Source: Quillaja saponaria (taxonomy: Eukaryota; Streptophyta; Magnoliopsida; Fabales; Quillajaceae). From it: 64,000 nucleotides of DNA. The translations under genes and the position numbers were made by a program. Location: positions 2,170,001-2,234,000 of the forward strand of contig CM055607.1 of NCBI GenBank assembly GCA_029379385.1, written 5' to 3'. The notes under the pieces are model-generated. The model was not told the origin of the DNA and searched no databases. It worked only from the letters and a program-made list of their open reading frames with translations. Below are positions 34,097-45,689 of the stretch, in pieces (positions within the stretch are counted from its first letter, which is position 1; every line of letters begins with the position of its first letter).

Positions 34097-35167
34097 ATGT
34101 CTTACTCCTCTTCTTCCACCTATGGCCATGAATGGACTTACGATGTCTTCATGAGCTTCAGAGGTGAAGATACCCGTAAAAAGCTTACAAGCCACCTCCT
34201 TGAGCGTTTCGCTGAGAATGGAATCAATGTCTTCAGAGATGATGTGCAGGTTGGTATGGGGCAAGAGATTTCACAAGCTCTTGTCACAGCTATCGAAGAA
34301 TCAAGGCTCTTCATCGTTGTATTCTCTAAAAATTATGCACAATCCACTTGGTGCCTTGATGAACTTGTCAAGATCCTCGATTGTAAGAAACGAAAGAACC
34401 GATTGATTCTGCCAGTGTTTTATGAAGTTCAACCGACAGAAGTACGTAGGCAGCAGAGTGGGAGTTTTAAAGAAGCAATGGCTGTCCATCAAAGCACATC
34501 CAACAAGAACAAGGTGGAAACTTGGAAGTTGGGTCTGCAAGAAATCACAAGCTTTGCCGGTATTGATTACAGTAATTTCCCGTACCTAAATTTCCCATTT
34601 ATTTTCCATGCATTGCATCTCTCATATATATGCAAGTGTTTCTTATAAAAAGAAAGAAAGAAAGAAAGAAAGAAAATTTACATATTTGAATGGATTTAAG
34701 ATGAATATATTCTGACTAATAACGATCCGTGTATTGCTTTTATTTTTGGATGTGGCAGGGATGAAGCTGCCTTTATCAAATCAATCATCGACTCCGTTAA
34801 AAACAGCCTGGAAATCACCAAGACTGATCAGTCCAGTTTTGATAAGAGGACGGTCAGGCAGAAGCAGAACGAGTTAACTTTAAATAGGGGGAACATGAAC
34901 ATGAGCCAGAAGCAGGAGCTACTTTGCAAATTTCCAGTGAAGTGTCCGCCAGGAGGAGGGGGTGACAAGGTGGTGGTGTACACGACGTCGTTGGGAGTGA
35001 ATCTTACCATTTCGAAAGCCTGTGATTGTGTAAAGGGCATTTTCAGTTCACATGATACGAGAATCGACAACCGAGACCTTTGGGAAGGCGAATGCTATGG
35101 ATACTTGAAAGAGTTGAAGGAGTTGTTGGGTGGAAGAGTGGTGTTACCAAGTGTGTTTGTGTTGTAA
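34097..35167 (+). CDS. TIR-glutaredoxin fusion, copy 2 (open, C-terminus cut by an insertion)
   Basis: This is the best preserved TIR-GRX copy. Exon 1 (34097-34581) and exon 2 (34759-35167) join in phase 2 to give 297 residues without a lesion. Residues 13-160 are a TIR domain: YDVFMSFRGEDTRKK (15-29), catalytic-position Glu89 in [21 protein letters not shown]. Residues 163-230 are a linker beginning DEAAFIKSII. From about 230 a GRX-like domain starts: DKVVVYTTSLG, KACDCVK (Cys250, Cys252), NRDLWEGE and LPSVF (Pro292). It ends at residue 297 because a 3.5-kb insertion replaces KGRYLGG and the last helix. Expected role is an immune or NAD-cleaving TIR coupled to a redox or decoy module; this is inference. 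Confidence 0.75.
34651..34676. repeat. (AAAG)n microsatellite in the intron of TIR-GRX copy 2
   Basis: About six AAAG/GAAA units. Copies 1 and 3 have only short A-rich sequence here. Confidence 0.85.
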
Positions 35168-38100
35168 CCCAATACATGAGTGTACATTTAAAATGTTGTG
35201 TATAATTTGTTGTTGTAAAATAAATCAAATGGTGACCAAGAAAATTAAAGTGGTAGATGTTATAACTTGATATCTTAAAAAAATGAATAAAATTAAAAAT
35301 AATGCTGATATTTAAGATAAATAAATTATATAAATGTGTACAATTAAATTAAAATTTAGTTAAATAGAAACTTGAAATTTGTTGGTTGAAATTTTATTGA
35401 TGTGTAAAACTAAAAGAAATTACATTAGGAACTAATACAATATATGTATATACTTACATATTTTTTTAGAATATTTGCCCACCATTTGAAAGCAAATTTG
35501 GACCATAAATATATATTATTTTATTTATTTTGTCTTTTCTTTTCCCCTTGTGTGAACCGACCTAGCTCTTTCCTTTTCTCCTATTTGTGCCCGTGCTCTA
35601 CTCTTCATGGATCCCCCTGCTTTTCCTTGCCTTGATCGTGAGCTTTTCAAGTGTGGATAGACAAGTTCAAGTGTTGGTAAGCTGTCCTCTTCCTTTCTTT
35701 TTGTAGATAATAGCAGCCTTTTTGGTAGAGGTATTTGGAGCTGAAAAATCTGCTCAAGTAAGGATGCCTAGCTGTTGCTGTTCCGTTCCTTCTCTGCCCT
35801 TGCTTCTTTGATTGTCGTTCTCCTTTGCCGTATGAGATTCTATTCCTCTATTTGTGTGTGTTGTGTTGTGGAAGGTAGGGTTGGTGTTATCTTTTTGTAT
35901 GCTTGAGAAAATTAGTTTTGGTGATTGATTTTGGGATGAAAAGGGTATTTCATTCTGCTCATATTTTCAGCAAAACTAAGTGTCCTTCAAGCTTTTCCTT
36001 TTATTAGTTTAGTGTTCAAAATGGTTGCTTGGGTTCCACAATTGATTCTAGTTCTTAGACGGGCCAAAGTAAGGAATGAAATTAGTATTTTGTATTTGTT
36101 TTTTTTTATGATACCATTGATTTGTGCACTAGTCTTGGAGCATTGCACATTAGTCTAATTTAAGTCTGTCATCGGAAGTTAAGATAAGAAGATGATATAC
36201 AGAAACTAAATGCAGGGCACTTGTATCTTGGACATATTGTGTACTTGTTCAACAGTGAGCTAAAGATGGTAGTAAACCAGAATTTATTTTTTCTTGATAT
36301 CGAACGGAGCATATTTTTCCAATGTCCATATAACTTCATAAGGGGTATGTAACATATAATTATTTCTGTAGCAGCTTCTTTAGATGTGTAGAACATAAGA
36401 AAAAGAAATAGAAAATTCTTGATATTAAGAAATGGAATAGAGTGGAATCTATAGCATGTGGAACGTCTAGCATCTTTCCTTCATTCATTTGTTTTTGTAG
36501 TACTATAAAATAAAGGAAAGGAATATGTTTTATGCTTTCATTGCACTTTCATATTATATTCTCATTTTATTTTTTTATTTTCTGTCTGTCCCGGATTAAA
36601 ATTGGAAGTTCATATAATTTATTAAATTTTATTTTTTTCATTACTTACATTTTTTGCCCACTTATGGATGAAAAAAAAAATTGAAATGGAAAGGGGCCAT
36701 CCTTATAGAATATCCAAATAAACGAATATCTCTTTTTTTTTTCTTTTTCTTTTTCATTTTGTTCCATTTCATTCCCCCTACTCAGAGAAAGTCATATTTT
36801 TTTAATATGAAGTATGTCTCAATTTTAACTTACGGCTATGCTGATTTCAAGTAAAGTTGCCATTTCAAAATTTTTATTACATTTTCAGATGTTTGACGGA
36901 ATGTTAGGCCGAAATAAGTGAGTCTTGTATAGGAATCATCATACTCTAACCTACATGCTTGTATGGTTGATCCCGTTAGCCTCCTACTATTAGTCTATCA
37001 TTGTCCCTCTTCCACTAGTAGACACTTATTATCCTTTATTAGTTGTGAAACATTGAACATCTTATTATCCTGTTCTATGCCTTATTATGCTTTACAACAC
37101 AGACTGTTAGGCTGTCAAGAAGCAAAATGTTGACAAAACGAGTATTGAAAGAGATGAAAATGTTAAGGTAATTAATTGGTTAAGGAAAGATAAATTTTAA
37201 AATTTAATGGTAGGATTCAGGCTTTTGGATAAATTTAACAAGACTAACTTAACTTGGATTTAATGCTAAAAAAAATTGAAACATGTTGAAAGTATGAGTT
37301 AATATTAATTTCTTGATAGGTATTTATATAAATTATACATACAACATATGAAATCAAGTGTCCTACAAAGAATTGATTAAATTGCTTAAACGAACTTAGT
37401 TTCAAGAAACCTATATAGAAGTTGGTATATAAGCTTAATAATTAAAAGATTATAATTATAACGTTTATGAACTGAGTATTATTTGAAAATATGAATTTCA
37501 GCTCAAAATTCTACTATGGACCTAACAACACACGTGAGCGCAAGAAGTGACGAACAAGATTTATAAACCGGTAAGTAGTTAACTGTTACCTTTAGGGGCT
37601 AGATTAGTATGTGTGATTATATGTGTATTTGAATAGATGTAATATGTGAAAAATAAGTAAGTGTAGTATTTCAGTGATTTATTTGAATTATGCTTGTTTG
37701 ATATTGGTTGTGGTTGATAAAGGCCAATAAAGTAAGATTTTTCTGAGAAATTATTTTTAATTTCGAAATTGAAATCCAAGTGCACCTAGGACATTTTGAT
37801 TTAGTATTCTGATATGAGATACTCTGATTATGACAATTGTTTTAAAGAAATGAGTGCTCAGCCCCGGTAGGATGGATTGTGTACGGAGAATTAACCTGTT
37901 GTATGGGCACGTAAATGCCCGGTAGGGGGAGATACTGTTGTGCGAGGCTGAGTTACTCTATTGGGCATTTGCTTGTTTTGTATGTTTTGATTGCCTTGAT
38001 TGTTTTAAGTAAATTATACAGTGTATTAATTGAAATGTGTTAACTAAGTTTTATGTTTCTGTATTTTTATATGTGTAATCTTAGTAGTTTTGAAATATAT

Positions 38101-38688
38101 GACATGTTGATATTAATTTATAATATATTCTATAAGTGTGTTAGGTGATGCTAGTACCCTTTGGGTACAATTTTCTACTCATGGAGTCTGTAAGACTCAT
38201 TCCTCTCCTGTGATATTTTTTTTAGAAACAGGCTCTCAGGGATGGCAGTTACTAATAACAGACTTTGTCGAGTGTTTGGCGACAAGGTAATTTTTTTTAG
38301 AATCTCAATCTTGAAGTCAAAAGATGAAAGTTTGCAGTCACATTAGTGATGTGGAGTTCCTGGTTTTATGTAGGGTAATAGTCCAATTAATTATTATTAT
38401 TATGAGAATCGGAGTGAAGCTCCTTGTTGTCTTTATGTTGTTGTTGTGTAAGAACAAGAGTTTATAAGTTTGTATTTTAAGTTATGTTACTTATTGCAAC
38501 GAACTTCTACCAAAATTTTCAATAAATTGTTACTTGTTTTAATGAACAGACTTTTACTATTAACTTTTGATTTATAAATTTTTAGTTTTATCCATTGGTG
38601 GGTTAAGGGTCATATTTGTTTTTTTGGTTTAAAGTCAGGGTTATAGATGTTTGGTTATCTATATATCTGGCCTAATCATACCTCTGAG
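35162..38688. mobile_element. 3.5-kb insertion splitting the GRX exon
   Basis: Comparison with copy 3 (45590 onward) shows GRX coding sequence up to GTGTTTGTG at 35161, resuming with AAGGGAAGATG at 38689. The interposed 3527 bases have no copy in the other TIR-GRX units. They carry no long ORF. TGTAACCC near the left edge is reminiscent of LTR starts, and there is a compact GC-richer part at 37850-38330 with a perfect hairpin GTACCC-TTT-GGGTAC (38154-38168). I could not see clear terminal inverted repeats or a target-site duplication. A retroelement LTR or a degraded non-autonomous element are both possible. Confidence 0.6.
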
Positions 38689-38792
38689 AAGGGAAGATGC
38701 TTGGGGGAGCAGAGGACGTGGTGAAGCTACACGAGTCAGGTCAACTCAGTGAGATACTAAATGATGCACGTGTCGAGAGACTGTTTGGATAA
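38689..38792 (+). pseudogene. Severed 3' end of TIR-GRX copy 2
   Basis: The frame encodes KGRCLGGAEDVVKLHESGQL and SEILNDARVERLFG before TAA at 38790-38792. This is the glutathione-loop and last helix of the GRX domain, colinear with 45590-45689 in copy 3. GRY has become GRC. It is now 3.5 kb from its exon. Confidence 0.8.
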
Positions 38793-40235
38793 TAAGCGTA
38801 CGCCGCGTGTAAGGTCCAAAAACAAATACTTTTTCAGGCAATTTAATAATTGGTCACCATTTCATATTTTTTGTGTTGCTTTGTTCTCATAATAAGTTTA
38901 AGAACGATGTTCTTGCTGTTGTCTTGTTATGGAGACAATAAAATAAAACAAAAAATTTCTAATAATAAATAGTGGTTCAAATAGAATAGACATTATAAAC
39001 AAATTACTTCAATTGTTTTAATTAATTTCCAGCAAAATATTTGTTCTGAACAACAGTCTCTTCCATTAATTAATTCATTTCTTGATTAATTAACTTGATG
39101 GTTGAAAATATTTAATAATACTCACTATTTTGTTTTTATTTATGAATTTTTCTATATGCATCATGCAAGCCTTGTAGAATATATAAAAATTAAAAAATAA
39201 ATTATATCAAAATTATGTTTTATAAATAAAAATGATGTCCTTATTATATTAACATATTTATTAATGAGTTTAGAGTAATTAGCTTTCGTGGCACACACAT
39301 TACGCGTAATCATATTTATGATATTTATTTTATTAAAAATAATATTCTATATTCATTATATAAAGCAAATAGATAAATAGTAAAACAAAAATTAATTCAT
39401 AATATAAGCATATGAGTTTTTGAAGTTTTAAATATGCAAGAAGAATTAACACAATAATGTTATAATCAAAACAATTATACTCTTAGCATTTTATTTTAAT
39501 TCATAGTATTCTTTTAAAATTTTAATTTATATTGTTATAATTATTTGTAACTTATTAAATAAAAATATTGACAAATTCAATCTTAATTCTTTTGATATAT
39601 AGTTGTTGACAAATTTAAGATTTGTAAATATTGAAAAATATTAGGACAAAAAAAAAGTAGAGAAGAAATAGGAAAGAAATAAATAAATATACTATTTGAA
39701 ACAAAATAACAACTAAAAAGTATTTAAGTAATATTAAAAAATATATATCTTATCAAAAAATTCAATTGATAAATTTATAATCTATTTTTAATTCTTAAGA
39801 TGGTAGAAGAATTAAAAGTTAAAAATTATGGAAACTATAATATTAATATTTTTTAATTCAAAATATTTATATAAAAAAATCATTTATAAATTTGAGAGGA
39901 ACTAAAATACATTATAATTATTCGGAACTTATTAAAAAAAATTATGAAATTCAATATTAACTATTATAGACATGTAAGTATTTTTTTATGAATTAAAATT
40001 TAAAACAACATTATAAATATCAAAATTATACTTTTAATTCATAAATTTGAAAAGAACTAAAAAATTATGATTATTAGAAACTTATAAAACAAAACAGAAA
40101 AAGAGAAACTCGATATTGACAAGAATTAGTAAAAAAGAAATCAATAGTTCTAAAATAATTATAATCCAATAGAAAATAAAATGGAGAAATGGAGAAATGG
40201 AGAAGGTGTAGAAAAAAGAAGAAGTCTATTTGAAG
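38793..40235 (+). repeat. 3' flank duplicon of TIR-GRX copy 2 (partner 45690-47205)
   Basis: Starting TAAGCGTACGCCGCGTGTAA, about 1.45 kb is nearly colinear with the sequence after copy 3 and has only small indels. It ends near AAAATGGAGAAGGTGTAGAA. Non-coding, very AT-rich. Low divergence indicates a recent tandem duplication. Confidence 0.8.
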
Positions 40236-41690
40236 TAAATAAAAAATTTAAATTATTGATTTTAATACAATTAACTTGTCATCTTACTTGGTTCATATGG
40301 GACAAATGATGTCAACTTTATATTTATTTCAATATAATAGAATTGATTAGTTATTCTTAGGAATTAACATACGAGTTGGTTGAAGAATTACGGTCACCAA
40401 AAATGTTCGTCTTTGTTTTTCTTTTTCTTCATCGTCTTTTCTTGGTTTAGGAATAAAAAAGGTAAAACTTAATAGATTATACGCAAGCACTTGTATAGAA
40501 CTTTCAATATAAACAATTATCTACGGTCATAGGTCAAAAGGTAAAAAGGAGATTTCTTGGCTTTCAAATTTGGCTGCTTGATTTACACAATCCATGATCA
40601 GATCAGACTATACAATAATTTTATTTTCATATTTTCTAATCAAGACAACAACATCAGATTACCTACAAGGGATTATTCCATTTCACACTCAGATCATATA
40701 TTTTACATCTACGGTCATAGGTCTTTAATATGAACGGTTCTCTTGGGTTCAAATTTTGTAAGTTAACTAAACATAATTTATATATTGTCTATAAATATAA
40801 TTATAATTCATTAATTTTTCAATGTCACTTTTTAATTTTTGACCATGATAGGAGAGCAATAATGAAGACAATTTAGCTTACACGCACAAAATACATTTTA
40901 CAAGAGATACAATTATAAAAAGTATTAAAATGATACAATTTTAAAGGTTAAGATATAATTTATCCAGAGTCTCTTAGGAATTAAAATATAAGATATTAGG
41001 GTCAAAAAATTTTTTTTTTTAAAATCTTGTAAGAGCGTCTCCGTTGTAATTTTTAATGAATTAAAAAAAATTAAATTTAACGATTAATTTATGAGTTTGT
41101 TGAAGCAAGGTCTTTGTTGTAATTTTTAATTAATTAAAAAATTATATTTAACGATTAATATATGGGTTTGTTGAAGACTTAGGGTCACCTAAAAGGCTGT
41201 GTCTTTGTTTTTCTTTTTCTCCATGGTCTTTTTATGGGTTAGGTTATAAGCATGAACTTGTATAGAACTTTCTATACAGACAATTATCTTCCATATATGA
41301 GATCTTGGCATTCAAATTTGGCTGCTTAAAATAGTTTTAAGAATATTTTGTGTCATGATAATAACTATAATATTATATTTTTTTTAAAAGAAAATTATGA
41401 TCATATATATATACATAAAATAATGTTAAAAATATAAGAAATTAGAATAAAATTTAAAATTATATATATATATATTTATGAATAAATATAAATTGATTAT
41501 GAATTATATAATTTTATACTAAGAGATAGTTTTATCAAAATAAAGCTAAAATTTATCATATAAGATGTAATATGATATGATATTTCACCATACACATGAT
41601 ACATGATATTTTATCTTATAGTACGAGTAAATATAAAACTATTTCAATTTATATATTATTTCATTCACTATTTCAATTTATCTTATTGTT
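40236..41690. other. Intergenic, no gene seen
   Basis: AT-rich. A direct repeat of about 130 bases containing TTTGTTTTTCTTTTTC and TTGTATAGAACTTTC-like text occurs at about 40370-40580 and again at 41170-41330. Confidence 0.4.
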
Positions 41691-41691
41691 T

Positions 41692-42056
41692 TGTGAAGTT
41701 TGATAATTCTTCAACTCAATAGTTTAGGCCTGGGCCCATGAAAAACCATAATAGTAACAGGCCTAGAATTAGGTTTTCTACTGTTTCTATATATATCCTT
41801 ATAAGAGAAAAAAATAGATCAGAGAAAAAATTCCTGTGAGAAAACACATTTGAGAGTAGAATTGAATTTTCTAAAAGAGTAATATTAAATCCTTGTGAGA
41901 GTGCCCTAGAGTGATTGTAATATTCTTCAATAACAGTTTTCGTTAACTTAGTGCTTGCTGTGGACATAGCTTATATTGGGTGAGTCACATAAATCTAGCG
42001 TCTTTTACTACTTTATTTCTATTATTTGTTATCACTGCGTAGTTAGATATTTAACA
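41692..42056 (+). repeat. Putative copia 5' LTR
   Basis: The right edge is set by the adjacent primer-binding site. The left edge is inferred from the TG dinucleotide and is uncertain. A TATATATATCCTTATAAG promoter-like segment lies inside at about 41788. Confidence 0.55.
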
Positions 42057-42090
42057 ATTGGTATCAGAGCTTAGGCTGTTTAAATCGATT

Positions 42091-42880
42091 GGGAGCAATG
42101 GAAGATGAAACCAAAGCAAAAAATTGTAAAATTCAACAAGAAAAATTTTCAATGGTGAAAAATACATATGGATGATCTATAGTATCAAAAAGATCTGTAT
42201 TTTCCATTGATAGGGAAAAAACCAGAAGTGATGAAAGAGGATGATTGAAAAATATTAGATAGAAATATGTTGGCGAAGGTGAGATCGTCTCTTATATTGC
42301 AGGTGACCTTCAACATTACACAGGCAAAGACAACATCAAAAGTCATGGGAACCTTAGCTAAGTTATATGAAAAACCCTCTACTACTAATAAAGTTTTCTT
42401 GATGAAAAAATTATTTAATATGATGATGACTAATAATTATTATGTTGCTGATCATTATAATGATTTTAATATGGTCATTATCAATTGCTATTGTTGGATG
42501 TTTCTTTTAGTAATGAATTGAAATTGTTGTTGTTTTTGTGTTCATTGCCTAACAGTTGGGATAGTCTTGTAATGACTACTAGTAACTGTATCACTGGAAA
42601 TTTAGTTTTCAATGATATTGTTGGTTGTATATTAAATGATGAGATGCGAAGAAAGAGTTCGAACTTTAATTTAGAATCTGGTATAGTGTTAGTTGTGGAC
42701 TCTAGGGGTAGACAACAAGAAAAATGAGGAAATTAGTTTAAGGGTAGAAAGTCACAATCCACGGGGAGATTGAAATCAAGAGGAAAGGGAAAGAGGAAAG
42801 CATCAAATGAAAAATTCAAAGGAAAGTGCCGGAACTGTGACGGTTATATAAAAAAAGATTAATGGGAATATGGAAATATC
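42091..42880 (+). pseudogene. copia gag remnant
   Basis: In successive frames: VTFNITQAKTTSKVMGTLAK and LYEKPSTTNKVFLMKKLFNM (42300-42420), then FLCSLPNSWDSLVMT (42535-42575), the conserved UBN2-type gag core. A CxxC...H-type zinc knuckle begins CRNCDGYIKKD at about 42828. At least three frame changes or stops. Confidence 0.75.
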
Positions 42881-42916
42881 AAAGACAAGGGAAATCACAG
42901 TGGTGAGGAAGACAAT

Positions 42917-43440
42917 GTGGTGATAAATGATAACTATAATGGTAATTTTTGTTTATCTACATCAGTTGATGTTACATCTGATATATGGTTTATTGATTCT
43001 GCTGCTTCATTTAATTGCACTTCATGTAATCATTACTTTCATGATTATGTTCATGGTGGTTTTGGCTATGTAACTGTAGGGAATGGACAAAGATGTGAGA
43101 TTGCAGGAAAAGGGACAATTATTTTGAAATTGTCAGATAATTGCAAATTGAGATTAAATGATGCTAGATATGTTCCTTCTTTGAAGAAAAATATGATATA
43201 TGTGAGTAAGCTTGATGGTGAAGGGTACCATGTTAGTACTTTTGGAGTAGGAAAATAGAAGATTACAAGAGGTTGACTAGTTGTGGCAAAAGGTAATGTC
43301 ATTCACACTTTGTACACTGCTAATAATTCTAACATGGACAATTTTATATTAGCTACTACAGATGAAAGTTCTACACTATGACATCACAGACTTGGGCACC
43401 TAAGTGAGGCTAGTATGAAATAGTTGCAATTCAAGAAAAT
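42917..43440 (+). pseudogene. copia protease / GAG-pre-integrase remnant
   Basis: The frame 42917-43258 encodes IWFIDSAASFNCTS, in which the usual DSGAS/DSAAS aspartic-protease catalytic motif is recognisable. It continues with YVTVGNGQRCEIAGKGT and LNDARYVPSLKKNMIYVSKL. A stop at 43256 precedes HHRLGHLSEASMK of the pre-integrase domain (about 43381-43422). Confidence 0.8.
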
Positions 43441-43477
43441 TATTGCCAGACCTGAAGAGTTTAGAATTTGAGATCTG

Positions 43478-44307
43478 CGAAGTTGAAGATTACTTTTGTA
43501 AATGATTACCATAGAAATTTGAAATTAAAATTTATATGATATATTGAAGCATGATTTTTTTTATTATCTTTTTTTTTTTGGTTTTGAAAATGATTGATTA
43601 CTTTACTCAATATGATAATTTAATTAGTTAGTTATTTTAAATTTAAATTATTTCAATAAAAAGAATTTGGATTCTCATTTATAAGCTAAATTATCTAAAT
43701 TTTAAAAGAGATCTTATGTTCGAGTATATATCTTCATAACAATTTAGTCTACCTTTAAATAGTTCTAAATTACTTGATTGTCTAATGGAACTTTTTTTTT
43801 AGTATTATTATTATTATTTTTACATAGATAGTATATTACATTCATCAATTACAACAAGTGCCTCCCAATTCAACAATTATCAAAGAACCACACAAAGGTG
43901 GGAACAGTAACTTATATAGAGAAAATATTCACCATATCAAAAGATAAGGACTTTAATCTAGGATCTCGTGAACACAACACCTCTATTTTAATTAGTTGAG
44001 TTAAGACCTCATCGACAACTTTCTAAAATTATTATCCCATATTCAAACCAAAAAAGTTATTATACCAATTATATAAATACATACATATATATATATAAAT
44101 TCCAACAAGTTTACAAAAAAAGAACCTTAAAAATTTGATTACTTTTATAGATATTTTAAGAAAATATGTAGGCTTAATATAATGTTTGTTGACCCCCAAA
44201 GTCTTTCTTTACAATTCTCTAATTAATAAAGATGAAATTGGTATTATTTTATATTTCCGAGATCTTAATTAGCTAGCTAGCGGGGTTAATCAATTAATTA
44301 TATATAT
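43478..44307 (+). repeat. 5' duplicon of TIR-GRX copy 3 (partner 33069-33900)
   Basis: Nearly colinear with the region before copy 2, beginning GAAGTTGAAGATTACTTTTG directly at the end of the copia fragment. The junction suggests that the retroelement edge took part in the duplication. Confidence 0.75.
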
Positions 44308-44528
44308 CGATGACCTAGTCAATTTTCAATTGGTTTTCCATCTTTTACAAAGCTGGCATGGCATCTCAATGGAAGGCGCTAGGTCTCCAAACTCACCCAT
44401 TAAATAGCACAAAAAAAGAAGCTCGAACTAAGTACTAGTGTACTACTAACTATACTATACTTCCTTAGTATCTTCATCCAACTATATATCCATATTTGCT
44501 TAGCTAGCAAATTGGTTTTTGCTTTATC
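44308..44528 (+). promoter_or_regulatory. Conserved upstream region of TIR-GRX copy 3
   Basis: Matches 10770-10990 almost base for base, including the TACTAGTGTACTACTAACTA segment that copy 2 lacks. Confidence 0.5.
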
Positions 44529-45689
44529 ATGTCTTACTCCTCTTCTTCCACCTATGGACATGGATGGACTTACGATGTCTTCATGAGCTTTAGAGGTGAA
44601 GATACCCGTAAAAAGCCCTCTTGATCGTTTCGCTGAAGTGGAGTCAATGTCTTCAGAGATGATAAGGAAGTTCATATGGGGCAAGAGATTTCACAAGCTC
44701 TTATCACAGCCATCGAAGAATCAAGGCTTTACATCGTTGTATTCTCTAAAAATTAGGCAGAATCCACTTGGTGCCTTGATGAACTTGTCAAGATCCTCGA
44801 TTGTAAGAAACGAAAGAAACGGGTGATTCTGCCAGTGTTTTATGAAGTTCAACCGACAGAAGTACGGAAGCAGCAGAGTGGGAGTTTTAAAGAAGCAATG
44901 GCTGTCCATGAAAGAACATTCAAGTATAACATGGACAAGGTGCTAACTTGGAAGTCGGCTCTCCAAGAAGTCACAAGTTTATCCGGTGTTGATTACAACA
45001 CATTCCCGTGTGTAAATTTCCCTTTTGTTTTCCATGCATTGCATGGCTCATATATATGCAAGTGTTTCTCATAAAAGAAAAAAAAAAATAAAAAAATTAC
45101 ATATTTGAATGGATTTGAGATGAATATATTCTGACAAATAAGGAATCCATGTGTTGTTTTTATTTTTGAATGTGGCAGGGATGAAGCTGCCTTTATCAAA
45201 AAAGTCATCACGGTCGTCTCAAGAAACCTGAATATCACCAAGACTGATCAGTCCAGTTTTGATAAGAGGACGGTCAGGCAGAAGCAGAACGAGTTAACTT
45301 TAAATAGGAGGAACATGAACATGAGCCAGAAGCAGGAGCTACTTAGCAAATTTCCAGTGAAGTGTCCGCCAGGAGGAGGGGGGTGACAAGGTGGTGGTGT
45401 ACACGACGTCGTTGGGAGTGAATCTTACCATTTCGAAAGCCTGTGTGATTGTGTAAAGGGCATTTTCAGTTCACATGATACGAGAATCGACAACCGAGAC
45501 CTTTGGGAAGGCGAACGTTATGGATACTTGGAAAAGTTGAAGGAGTTGTTGGGTGGAAGAGTGGTGTTACCAAGTGTGTTTGTGAAGAGAAGATACTTGG
45601 GGGGAGCAGAGGACGTGGTGAAGCTCCACGAGTCAGGTCAACTCAGTGAGATACTAAAGGAGGCACGTGTCGAGAGACTGTCTGGATAA
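44529..45689 (+). pseudogene. TIR-glutaredoxin fusion, copy 3 (broken, complete length)
   Basis: The ATG at 44529 starts MSYSSSSTYGHGWTYDVFMS. After DTRKK a deletion of about 11 bases plus single-base losses removes the TSHLFDR region and shifts the frame. A TAG at 44754-44756 sits at the Tyr of KNY. From 44757 the TIR is open to the donor (exon end 45007). Exon 2 (45179-45689) keeps the linker, but an extra G in the G-run near 45386 and an extra TG near 45443 shift the GRX frame. The end is intact: VFVKRRYLGGAEDVVKLHES, GQLSEILKEARVERLSG, TAA. It is useful because it shows the natural C-terminus. Confidence 0.78.

Larger units (their letters stand above)
41692..43470 (+). mobile_element. Truncated Ty1/copia retrotransposon
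   Basis: A probable 5' LTR (about 41692-42056) starts TGTGAAGTT and ends TTAACA. It is followed two bases later by the primer-binding site TGGTATCAGAGC (42059-42070), complementary to the initiator tRNA-Met and typical of plant copia elements. Downstream come gag fragments, a degenerate zinc knuckle, the start of the protease and a GAG-pre-integrase segment (HHRLGHLSEASMK). The match ends at about 43470 before integrase, reverse transcriptase and RNase H, and no 3' LTR is visible. Stops and frameshifts break the polyprotein. Confidence 0.85.

Noticed and set aside
36169..36396. 75-codon minus-strand ORF within the insertion
   Set aside because: Low-complexity reading in AT-rich DNA with no transposon protein motif.
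35162..38688. Solo LTR of a gypsy element
   Set aside because: TGTAACCC at the left is suggestive, but no matching right end or target duplication could be seen, so the class is left open.
42059..42070. Complete autonomous copia element
   Set aside because: Integrase, reverse transcriptase, RNase H and 3' LTR are absent and the gag/protease frames are broken; only a truncated copy.
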